Below the pieces are notes generated by a model that made no database searches, had not been told where the DNA came from, and was given only the letters and a program-made list of their open reading frames with translations. Shown here piece after piece: positions 1 to 5,868 of a DNA stretch of 6,823 nt; the stretch's first letter is position 1; each line of letters begins with the position of its first letter. The translations under genes and the position numbers were made by a program. This DNA is from Schlesneria sp. (GTDB lineage: Bacteria; Planctomycetota; Planctomycetia; Planctomycetales; Planctomycetaceae): NCBI GenBank assembly GCA_025353525.1, contig JANXOO010000041.1, positions 1 to 6,823 on the forward strand, written 5' to 3'.

Positions 1-656
1 TACAACAAACAACTCCACCCGCAACAGGTGTTGTCGCTCGTGTCGAAATGCAGCCGTTTACAGACCGTCCCGAATGCGAATTCGGCAACTGGACTGTCAC
101 GATCATACACGCCGATGCGACTCGACTGATCGCGTGGCACCCGTTGATCGGAGAATTGAAATTCAACTGGTCCGACATCCGTCGAGTTGAACCACTGTAT
201 TTTGGGTCAATGACCCTGATCGATGCCCGTCGTTTTCATCTGGGTAATTCGATCCGCCCCGACCTTCATCGACATCTTCCCGACGGAACGCAACTTCAAG
301 GCGAATTCAATACCGAAACCGTTCCTGCTGGCCAATCGTATTTGTCGCTGTCCGTCTCGGAACTTGAAGCCGCCGGTCCGGAGGCACCACCCGCCAGTCC
401 ATTTCTCTCGCAACTTCGAGCCGGTAAACTGGTGACCGAAGCCTACGTGAACGAGCGGCGGCTGGGAACATTGAACGAGCGGGTTCGGTTCAAGGCATTG
501 CCGCAAACTCCCGACCGGATCCGCATTCCGATCCCACGCGACTTGCTGGTTCGAGGGCGAAATACGTTCCTTTTAAAGCAGATCCCACTCGACGACAAAA
601 GTCGTGAATATGACGACTGCGAGGTCGGCGTCATTCGAATCGAAACAGAGAACTGA
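1..656 (+). CDS. Conserved protein of unknown function, 5'-partial, probable beta-sandwich C-terminal domain
   Basis: The reading frame is open to the left edge (in-frame codons from position 3 read QQTTPPATGVVARVE before the ATG at 48). That ATG has no Shine-Dalgarno sequence before it, so the gene most likely starts upstream and this is its 3' part. Counting from the ATG at 48, residues 39-53 read FNWSDIRRVEPLYFG, followed by RRFHLG (61-66). The last third has SPFL..LRAG (117-126), a vNerrlG.LN segment (135-143) and IPIPRDLLVRGRNTF (160-174). The pattern of a short vN...G.lN strand, then ipIPrdLL..G.NtL, is typical of galactose-binding-like jelly-roll domains, which suggests a beta-sandwich; this is inference. 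No catalytic motif, signal peptide or membrane segment is visible in the part present. The sugar kinase starts 8 bp downstream on the same strand, so co-transcription is likely. I cannot assign a function. Confidence 0.8.
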   Translation, partial: QQTTPPATGVVARVEMQPFTDRPECEFGNWTVTIIHADATRLIAWHPLIGELKFNWSDIRRVEPLYFGSMTLIDARRFHLGNSIRPDLHRHLPDGTQLQGEFNTETVPAGQSYLSLSVSELEAAGPEAPPASPFLSQLRAGKLVTEAYVNERRLGTLNERVRFKALPQTPDRIRIPIPRDLLVRGRNTFLLKQIPLDDKSREYDDCEVGVIRIETEN

Positions 657-664
657 GCAAATAC

Positions 665-1705
665 ATGTTGAAACAACGACTCGACGAACTTCTCGACCGT
701 TTTCCCCGCCATCGCATCGCAGTACTGGGCGATTTTTTTCTCGACAAATATCTGGAAGTCGCTCCGGAATTGGCTGAACCGAGTCTCGAAACGGGCCGAG
801 TGGCACACCAGGTGATGGCAGTCCGGCGTTCTCCAGGTGCTGCCGGAACAGTGGTCAATAATCTCGCCGCACTGGGCGCAGTACAACTCCATGCCATCGG
901 AGCGGTGGGCGACGACGGAGAAGCGTTCGACTTGTGTCACGGGTTGAACCGAATCGGCTGTTCCACGTCTGGTCTGCTACGGTGCCCGGAACTTCTGACG
1001 CCCACCTATCTGAAGCCGCACGATCAAAATGTCGCCGGATTGTCAGGAGAACATTCGCGATACGACACCAAAAATCGCGTTCCAACTCCACCCGCGATCG
1101 TCGATCAGGTGACAACGGAACTGGAACGGGTCCTTCCGGAAGTCGACGCGCTGCTGATTATGGATCAGGTCGAGATCGCCGAATGCGGTGTCGTCACAAC
1201 GACGTTGAGGGATCGTATTGCGGAACTCGCACGGCGGTTTGATCGAGTCATTTTCTGGGCCGACAGTCGACGATTTATCCGCCAGTTTCGCAACACAACG
1301 ATCAAGGCAAATCAATTTGAAGCCGTCCACCGGCTGAATCCGGCAGTCGGCGAAGAAATCCCGCTAGAGGAGTTGCAGAGGCTGATCCCAAAACTTCGAA
1401 TAGAGAATGCCGCCCCGGTCTTCGTCACATGCGGTGAGCGTGGAATCCTGGTCAGTGATCCGGAAGTACAACTTGTTCCCGGAATAAAAATAACCGGTCC
1501 GATCGACCCGACAGGCGCAGGCGATAGCGCCTCGGCAGGCGCGGTGATGTCATTGTGCAGCGGTGCCACTCCGGCAGAAGCGGCCCTGATCGCAAACCTT
1601 GTCGCATCGGTGACAGTTCAGCAACTCGGCATAACCGGTTCGGCGTCAGCAGATCAGGTCAGGCAAGCACTGGTCACCTGGAAATCACGCAACCCGGCAG
1701 CGTAG
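665..1705 (+). CDS. PfkB-family carbohydrate kinase, D-glycero-D-manno-heptose-7-phosphate kinase-like (HldA/RfaE kinase domain)
   Basis: A cytoplasmic sugar kinase of the ribokinase/PfkB fold, 346 residues, close to the length of the kinase domain alone. Motifs run in the expected order: GDFFLDKYL (22-30), equivalent to GDvmLDrY of heptose kinases; a glycine-rich RSPGAAGTVVNNLAALG segment for sugar binding; an ADSRRF..qFrn...KaNqFEA segment like the DPKG...pN..Efea stretch of HldE; VTCGERGI; and the PfkB signature DPTGAGD (281-287) with D287 as probable catalytic base. The closest family I recognise is the kinase domain of HldE/RfaE, which phosphorylates heptose 7-phosphate on the way to ADP-heptose. 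The nucleotidyltransferase domain of bifunctional HldE is absent, so if the assignment holds the protein is HldA-like. Another sugar or nucleoside substrate cannot be excluded. The ATG follows the upstream stop by 8 bp with only weak GAGA-type Shine-Dalgarno bases. Confidence 0.9.
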   Translation: MLKQRLDELLDRFPRHRIAVLGDFFLDKYLEVAPELAEPSLETGRVAHQVMAVRRSPGAAGTVVNNLAALGAVQLHAIGAVGDDGEAFDLCHGLNRIGCSTSGLLRCPELLTPTYLKPHDQNVAGLSGEHSRYDTKNRVPTPPAIVDQVTTELERVLPEVDALLIMDQVEIAECGVVTTTLRDRIAELARRFDRVIFWADSRRFIRQFRNTTIKANQFEAVHRLNPAVGEEIPLEELQRLIPKLRIENAAPVFVTCGERGILVSDPEVQLVPGIKITGPIDPTGAGDSASAGAVMSLCSGATPAEAALIANLVASVTVQQLGITGSASADQVRQALVTWKSRNPAA

Positions 1706-1713
1706 CTGCCTTT
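1696..1713 (+). terminator. Possible intrinsic terminator overlapping the kinase stop codon
   Basis: A perfect 6-bp GC-rich inverted repeat, GGCAGC (1696-1701) and GCTGCC (1705-1710) around a GTA triloop, is followed directly by TTT. It includes the TAG stop of the kinase (1703-1705). The stem is strong but the T tract is only three bases, so it may be a weak terminator or a transcript 3'-end stabiliser. It lies between the + strand kinase and the convergent four-helix-bundle gene. Confidence 0.4.
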
Positions 1714-1737
1714 AAACGACGGTGCGGGGAAAGAACA

Positions 1738-1853
1738 GGAATGGGACGGATGCATCTTATGTGACTGATGAAAAAGCAGGGGTGTCAGTCGCCGGACTTT
1801 CGTTTGGGCTTGTCAGAATCATAAGTCCCATTAGTCCCATTAGTCCCATTCTT
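1738..1853. repeat. Left imperfect palindrome of degenerate 9-bp ATGGGACTN repeats
   Basis: The + arm (1738-1776) starts GGAATGGGAC and has ATG at exactly 9-bp steps (1741, 1750, 1759, 1768). The opposing arm (1820-1853) has CAT at 9-bp steps (1820, 1829, 1838, 1847); on the - strand it reads AAGAATGGGACTA, a second ATGGGACTA, then ATGGGACTT. The two arms are in inverted orientation with roughly 45 bp between them, so the RNA could fold into an imperfect long hairpin. The loop holds the stop codon of the four-helix-bundle gene, and the inner arm is translated as part of that protein's C-terminal tail. The right side of the gene carries a matching palindrome. Confidence 0.8.
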
Positions 1854-2406
1854 ATTCCGATAATTCAACCGCGAACGTGTCATCCGTTCACGTAGCCCAC
1901 CTTCCTTTATAAAATCCTGTTCCAACCGTCGAATTTGCTGGTCGAGCAAGTAATTCGTCTGATGAACCAGACACAGTGCGATATTTGCCACAACTTCTGC
2001 AGTCCGCGATTCACAGAATTCACGGAACGTGTCGAAAGTCAGTGATTCCTGTTGTCCGAGTTTGCGAACGAATTGGGCTTCTTTTGAATCTTTCGCCCAG
2101 ATTTTCAGATCGCGAACTCGCAAGAAGTCTTCGTAGTCGATCAACAGTTCTTCCAGACTGGCACGTGCAACGTTCGTCAGCTTGATTTCTGTTTCTTTGG
2201 AAGTACCGGAGGCTTTGCTGCCTTCGGCGATATTCTGCTTTCCTGATCGCGCCGCTTGAACCATTTGATCGATGGTGCGGTCGCCCTTGTTCAGGAAGCG
2301 TTGGCAGAACCGAAACGTGATGTCATAGACGACTTCTGCTTTCCGGTAGGAAACCAGGTCCTGGTAGTGACCGTGCGGGGGGGATAAAGCCTGGCTTTTC
2401 GTGCAT
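1785..2406 (-). CDS. Four-helix-bundle protein (23S rRNA intervening-sequence protein / S23-like, with suffix domain), frameshifted near the N-terminus
   Basis: The frame from the ATG at 2264 to the stop at 1785 encodes 159 residues, including QMVQAARSGKQNIAEGS, then TSKETEIKLTNVARASLEEL and LIDYEDFLR. These are hallmark stretches of the four-helix-bundle S23/IVP family whose founders are encoded in 23S rRNA intervening sequences; the molecular role is not established. The frame stays open upstream of 2264 to a stop at 2409-2411 and encodes family-like sequence (SYRKAEVVYDITFRFCQRF), so 2264 is not the true start, yet no ATG, GTG or TTG lies in that extension. An ATG at 2406 in the next frame reads MHEKPGFIPP up to a C7 run on the gene strand (G7 at 2377-2383). 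Removing one base joins the frames into MHEKPGFIPPHGHYQDLVSY and onward, 206 residues in total. The tail contains NGTNGTNGT, encoded by the flanking 9-bp repeats, then a basic KPKRKSGD end. The break could be a real mutation, slippage or a sequencing error. Confidence 0.85.
2377..2383 (-). other. Homopolymer G7 (C7 on the gene strand), site of the apparent frameshift
   Basis: Seven identical bases lie exactly where the frame starting at ATG 2406 must change to the frame of the remaining four-helix-bundle gene. Six bases instead of seven would give one continuous frame reading IPPHGHYQ across the joint. Such runs are prone to length change by replication or transcription slippage and to sequencing error; the sequence alone cannot separate these. 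Confidence 0.75.
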
Positions 2407-2489
2407 GGTCACACCGTCATTGGGTCAGAATGTTGGGCCACAATGCCAGTATTTGGTGATTTGGCGCGGGATACAAGCGTCTCGCCGAA

Positions 2490-2588
2490 AAGAATGGGAC
2501 CGATGCGACTGATGGGACATATGGGATCTATGTTTTCAATAGCAGAAATAAGGCCCATAAGTCGCATACGTCTCATCAGTCCCATTCC
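2490..2588. repeat. Right imperfect palindrome of degenerate 9-bp ATGGGACTN repeats
   Basis: The + arm (2490-2532) has ATG at 2494, 2503, 2512, 2521 and 2530, an exact 9-bp period. The opposing arm (2556-2588) has CAT at 2556, 2565, 2574 and 2583, also a 9-bp period. The arms face each other across a loop of about 23 bp. AAGAATGGGAC (2490-2500) is the exact inverse of GTCCCATTCTT at 1843-1853, and GTCCCATTCC (2579-2588) is the exact inverse of GGAATGGGAC at 1738-1747. The right palindrome therefore mirrors the left one around the four-helix-bundle gene. No convincing reading frame uses this region. Confidence 0.8.
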
Positions 2589-2937
2589 TGATCCCCCATC
2601 AGCGGTGCGCCATCAAGAATGCCTCAGCGGTGCAAAACGGGCCGCGAACGGTTACGTCTCACCGACGCAATGGTTAAACTGTGTTCATCAAAACTTTGTC
2701 AGATTGCCATTCGGCATATGTCGCCATTCCGCCAAATGATCAGAGGGCGCTCCGAGAGACAGACCTGGGGTTCTCGTTTCTTCGTTCGTGCATGGCATTT
2801 TTTGGGGAGTCGTTTTTTCTGTCTTATCTTCTCTGTGCCTTGTGGTTCAATCTCTTCGAAACTTCGCACCTGATTTTTTGTTGAACAAAATAATTCTACG
2901 TCAATGACTGAATGAATCGTTGCAAAGTCATGGTTGG
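2589..2937. other. Non-coding stretch with no convincing gene
   Basis: Short open frames here show no recognisable protein features and have no good ribosome binding site. A 10-bp direct repeat TCAGCGGTGC occurs at 2599-2608 and 2624-2633. From about 2790 to 2880 the DNA is T-rich on the + strand; its complement contains GAACCACAAGGCACAGAG (2833-2850), which resembles the accacagaggcacagag-type sequence I recall from intergenic regions of many bacteria. The stretch separates the four-helix-bundle element from the 3' end of arfB. I see no clear intrinsic terminator for the arfB transcript. Confidence 0.6.
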
Positions 2938-3381
2938 CTAATCGTCCGCTTTCGGTGGACGCCGGCGGACTTTGGTTTCGGTGCGTTCGCGTTTGTCAGC
3001 CACGCGTCGGCGTTTTGCGGCCTTTGATGGCTTGACCGCCTTCCTCGGTTTAGGAGCGGTCGCGACGGATCGAAGCAACTCCCGCAATTTTTCGAGGCAG
3101 TCGGTGACATTCCTGGGCTGGTCTCGAAACCGCTCGCTGCTGATGACGAAGACGCCTTCGACCGTTATTCGACGACGGTAAGATGCCACAAACCGGTCGC
3201 GCACGCCGGCTGGTAGCGACTCCGACGACACCAGGCCCCAGTGCATCACGACTTTTGAATTAACCTTGTTGACGTTCTGGCCGCCCGGGCCCGAACTGCG
3301 CGCGACCGACCACGAGAACTCGCGGCACGGAACGCGAATCCGTACGGTCACTTCGAGAATTTCAGAATCGTCCGGGAACAT
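2938..3381 (-). CDS. arfB: Alternative ribosome-rescue peptidyl-tRNA hydrolase ArfB (YaeJ-type)
   Basis: A 147-residue protein of the class-I release-factor-like hydrolases, which enter ribosomes stalled without a stop codon and hydrolyse the peptidyl-tRNA. The catalytic GGQ lies at residues 33-35 within SSGPGGQNVNKVNSKV, the diagnostic context for ArfB and its mitochondrial counterpart ICT1. The codon-recognition domains of true release factors are absent. The C-terminal 35-40 residues are strongly basic (KPRKAVKPSKAAKRRR, then further K and R), matching the tail that ArfB threads into the empty mRNA channel. Length is close to the 140 residues of the E. coli protein. The ATG at 3381 lies 16 bp after the ATPase stop, and AAGG at 3392-3395 is a plausible Shine-Dalgarno sequence about 10 nt upstream. 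It is probably the last gene of a three-gene transcript; a functional link with the ATPase is not implied. Confidence 0.93.
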   Translation of the reverse strand: MFPDDSEILEVTVRIRVPCREFSWSVARSSGPGGQNVNKVNSKVVMHWGLVSSESLPAGVRDRFVASYRRRITVEGVFVISSERFRDQPRNVTDCLEKLRELLRSVATAPKPRKAVKPSKAAKRRRVADKRERTETKVRRRPPKADD

Positions 3382-3397
3382 GATCGCCAGGCCTTAT

Positions 3398-4225
3398 TCA
3401 GGCCGCAATCGACGGCCGGGTGATCTCGGCGTGAACGCCTTCGATCTGATCGGCCGATATCGAGTTCATTCGGCTCGCATACCCGACCAGTAATGCAAAG
3501 TCGCACAAGCGATTGATCCGCCTTGGAATACCCGATGACAACTCGAAAATTGCAGCGATCGCTGAATCATCGAAAATCGGCTCCGTTCGCCCGGCGACAC
3601 TCAATCGATGCTGAATATAGTCTGCCGACTCGGATTCAGTAAGTGAGTGCAGCAGACACTGAAAGGCGATCCGGTCCGCCAACTGACCGGTTGACTGCAA
3701 TGTTCCGGCGAGTTCCGGTTGTCCTGCAAGGATCAATGAGAAATTCGATCGACCGGGTTGCTGAAAATTGAGCAACTGATGCAGCGTCTGAAAGACGCGT
3801 CGGTCTTCGATCAAATGAGCATCGTCAAGAATGATGGTCGGGGCTCGACCGGCACTCGTCAATTCGCGCAATCGCGCCTCAAACGTTCTGAGCAGAACAT
3901 CAAGACCCGGAACCGACTCGCCCGAATCCCGATTCGATTCGCCTAGCGACTCGGTAATGAATGCGACCAGTTCGCGGGAGGACAACTGTGGATAGACGAC
4001 ATGGACAACGGGGCCATGTTGCGACGATTGGTGGCGGACCATTTCCAGGACATGCGTCTTGCCGGTGCCGCTCGCCCCGATCAACGCCGCCGCCCCTTTG
4101 CCATGCTCGATCAGATATTTCAATTTGACGATGGCTTCGGCGTGCAGATGACCTGAAAAAAACGCGTCAGACCGACGATCATGATCGAAAGGAGCCCGGT
4201 TCAATTGCCAGTGTCGTTCGTACAT
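3398..4225 (-). CDS. ExeA/GspA-like AAA ATPase, short form (ATPase domain only)
   Basis: A 275-residue P-loop ATPase. It opens with MYERHWQLNRAPFDHD, the typical start of ExeA-type proteins, followed by Walker A GASGTGKT (50-57), Walker B TIILDDAH (130-137), a LAGQPEL segment resembling sensor 1 of the family, and a C-terminal part with SGIPRRINRLCDFALL, the helical lid signature of ExeA/TniB-like AAA proteins. The start at 4225 is preferred over an in-frame ATG at 4270 because AAGGAGG (4231-4237) sits 5 nt before it and the family motif begins there. Aeromonas ExeA is about twice as long, with a membrane segment and a periplasmic peptidoglycan-binding region that help assemble the type II secretin; both are missing here, so this protein is probably cytosolic. 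The upstream gene encodes a single-pass membrane protein that could supply the membrane anchor. A role in secretion or pilus assembly is inference. Confidence 0.88.
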   Translation of the reverse strand: MYERHWQLNRAPFDHDRRSDAFFSGHLHAEAIVKLKYLIEHGKGAAALIGASGTGKTHVLEMVRHQSSQHGPVVHVVYPQLSSRELVAFITESLGESNRDSGESVPGLDVLLRTFEARLRELTSAGRAPTIILDDAHLIEDRRVFQTLHQLLNFQQPGRSNFSLILAGQPELAGTLQSTGQLADRIAFQCLLHSLTESESADYIQHRLSVAGRTEPIFDDSAIAAIFELSSGIPRRINRLCDFALLVGYASRMNSISADQIEGVHAEITRPSIAA

Positions 4226-4230
4226 TTCGG

Positions 4231-4237
4231 CCTCCTT
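4231..4237 (-). promoter_or_regulatory. Strong Shine-Dalgarno sequence setting the ExeA-like ATPase start
   Basis: On the - strand the sequence reads AAGGAGG, then CCGAA, then the ATG at 4225. The match to the anti-Shine-Dalgarno is full and the spacing is 5 nt, which supports this start over the in-frame ATG at 4270, 45 bp upstream. Confidence 0.85.
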
Positions 4238-4308
4238 GCCGTTGGGTACATTTTGGTCACCCACGTTCACTCGATTTTCAGGTCAATCGAAGGGATACAG
4301 GGCCGACG

Positions 4309-4779
4309 TTATCGGAAAATCGACGTGTCGTTCGGGTCACCGGATATTTGTAATTGTCGAGTCGATTTCGGTCCGCCGTTCGGTTCGGTGTCGTCGATCG
4401 TCCCTGTTAACCAGATTTCATTGCCGTTTGCTCTGTCGCCGGTTAATTCCGTCGAACCGGGACCTGTCATCGCCGGAATTGTGATGTTTGGTCGAAGGGC
4501 CAAAATCGGGTCGCTCAATTTCGTCCTGGTACCGAGTGTCGGAAGTTCCGATTCCAGTTCTTCAAATTCGGCAATTGTCGCGCCATCGTCGTCAGGGGAG
4601 GGACGATTGATGACGTGCCACGTTCCCCATCCGATGATCGCCAGAAAAAAGCAGACGGCGACAATCGTCAACGGCCGGAAGATTTTAGTTGGCGTCGGGT
4701 CATTATTTGAATTTGAACGAACGTGCAGTTTCAATGGTGGCACGCGGAGTGGGATCGTCGGCGGTTCGGATTCACTCAT
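4309..4779 (-). CDS. Single-pass inner-membrane protein of unknown function, possible partner of the ExeA-like ATPase
   Basis: A 156-residue protein from the ATG at 4779, which has GGGG (4785-4788) 5 nt upstream; an in-frame ATG at 4869 would add 30 residues of Cys-rich, family-unlike sequence and is less likely. Residues 1-33 are proline- and basic-rich and probably cytoplasmic. One hydrophobic segment (about 36-57, containing TIVAVCFFLAIIGWGTW) is followed by an acidic, low-complexity linker and a polar C-terminal part with NEIWLTGTIDDTEP. The positive-inside rule places the C-terminus in the periplasm. The topology resembles GspB/ExeB, the membrane partner of ExeA, but I see no conserved GspB domain, so the analogy rests on gene order and topology. 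The ATPase gene follows 83 bp downstream on the same strand. Confidence 0.75.
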   Translation of the reverse strand: MSESEPPTIPLRVPPLKLHVRSNSNNDPTPTKIFRPLTIVAVCFFLAIIGWGTWHVINRPSPDDDGATIAEFEELESELPTLGTRTKLSDPILALRPNITIPAMTGPGSTELTGDRANGNEIWLTGTIDDTEPNGGPKSTRQLQISGDPNDTSIFR

Positions 4780-5043
4780 CGTATCCCCATAAGATTTCGA
4801 GCACACGGTTTTCAAACCGATCGATCCTGAAAGACAACCCGGAACCGAACAGATCGATTCGAGGTGCAAACGGACACGGACGAACCACGCATGGATCGCT
4901 CAAAGTGTCTATCGGCTGTATTCGTGTTTGACTTGAGCCGAATTTTTCAGAACGTATGGCATGTGGGTGAGAAGGTAGGCGATAAACCCTCAGAACTTGA
5001 CGATTCTTACATCGCATGAAGCATTACTGCTGCGTTTCTGGCA
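4780..5043. other. Intergenic region upstream of the membrane-protein/ATPase/arfB genes
   Basis: About 264 bp between the ABC ATPase stop and the start of the membrane protein. It is where a promoter for the downstream - strand genes would be expected, but I find no pair of well-matched -35 and -10 boxes and no clear intrinsic terminator. An 81-codon - strand frame (4772-5017) lies here; it has no family features and runs into the next gene, so I treat it as spurious. Confidence 0.5.
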
Positions 5044-5829
5044 CTAAGGCAGAACGGCGTTTGAATGCCGCATGCGATGGCCGACCTGATCGAGCAGGGC
5101 AAGCTTGCCTCCGTAGGTTCTGCGGAGATTTTCGGTCGTAAAGGCTTGCTCAACCGAACCACTCGCTACCAATCGCATATTGAGTAACAGTACGTCGTCG
5201 AAGTATTCGGCTACTGTCTGCAAGTCGTGATGGACGACGAGTGCGGTCTTTCCGGCAGATCTGAGTTCACGTAATAAATCGACGATGGCTCGTTCTGTCG
5301 CTGCGTCGACACCCGCAAACGGTTCGTCCATCAAATAGAGGTCGGCGTTCTGGACGAGTGCCCGGGCGAGAAAGACTCGTTGCTGCTGGCCGCCCGACAG
5401 TTCGCTGATCTGACGACCGGCGAACTCGGCCAATCCGACTCGTTCGAGTGCTGCCAGCGCCTGCTGCCGAAATGCTTTGGAGACGGGACGAAACCAGCCG
5501 ATCTTGCGGTAGAGGCCCATCGCGACGACATCGAGCGCATTCACGGGAAAGTCCCAGTCGACGCTGGTTCGCTGCGGAACATAGCCGATCCGGCTTCGCT
5601 GGTTCTGATATGTCGCTCCGAAAAACCGGACCTCGCCATCCGTTCGCGGAATGAGTTCCAGCACCGCTTTGATCAGCGTACTTTTGCCGGCACCGTTCGG
5701 TCCGACGATCGCCACCAGTTTTCCTGCAGGAGCGTCGTAGTCGATGTCCCACAATACAGGTCGTCCCTGATAGGCGACTGTCATGTCGTGAATCGAAAGT
5801 GGTGAAGTCAGTGGATGAACGGCCGACAT
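5044..5829 (-). CDS. Metal ABC transporter ATP-binding protein (manganese/zinc/iron type, TroB/MntB/ZnuC-like)
   Basis: A 261-residue nucleotide-binding subunit that powers metal uptake from the cytoplasmic face of the inner membrane. All motifs are intact: Walker [10 protein letters not shown] (43-51), Q-loop in YVPQR (84-88), signature LSGGQ (144-148), Walker B LYLMDEP (164-170), D-loop GVD (173-175) and H-switch in VVHHD. The stretch [13 protein letters not shown] followed by DVVAMGLY is characteristic of the Mn/Zn/Fe (TroB/MntB/ZnuC) branch of ABC ATPases. The ATG at 5829 has AGGAA (5833-5837) just upstream. The substrate-binding lipoprotein gene ends 39 bp upstream on the same strand, so the two form an operon. 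No permease gene follows within the window, unlike many such operons. The exact metal cannot be told from this subunit. Confidence 0.93.
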   Translation of the reverse strand: MSAVHPLTSPLSIHDMTVAYQGRPVLWDIDYDAPAGKLVAIVGPNGAGKSTLIKAVLELIPRTDGEVRFFGATYQNQRSRIGYVPQRTSVDWDFPVNALDVVAMGLYRKIGWFRPVSKAFRQQALAALERVGLAEFAGRQISELSGGQQQRVFLARALVQNADLYLMDEPFAGVDAATERAIVDLLRELRSAGKTALVVHHDLQTVAEYFDDVLLLNMRLVASGSVEQAFTTENLRRTYGGKLALLDQVGHRMRHSNAVLP

Positions 5830-5868
5830 TTGTTCCTGCTCGTTTGAAGCAATCTCGCAACAATCAGA

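Noticed and set aside
2401..2739. A 112-codon + strand open frame containing MGPMRLMGHMGSM
   Set aside because: The Met/Gly-rich part is simply the 9-bp repeat read in frame, its start overlaps the four-helix-bundle gene's 5' end on the other strand, and no domain or ribosome binding site supports it.
2619..2884. Two overlapping + strand open frames of 84 and 67 codons, hydrophobic toward the end
   Set aside because: The hydrophobic residues come from T-rich DNA; the frames overlap each other, lack ribosome binding sites and show no family motifs.
2890..2935. Inverted repeat AGTCAT/ATGACT just after the arfB stop as a terminator
   Set aside because: Only 6 bp, AT-rich, with a loop of about 16 nt and no adjacent T tract on the transcribed strand; too weak to annotate.
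4226..4270. N-terminal extension of the ExeA-like ATPase from the ATG at 4270
   Set aside because: It has no Shine-Dalgarno match, while the ATG at 4225 has AAGGAGG at 5 nt and coincides with the family's usual first residues.
4772..5017. An 81-codon - strand open frame upstream of the membrane protein
   Set aside because: It overlaps the start of the better-supported membrane protein gene, has irregular composition and no recognisable features.
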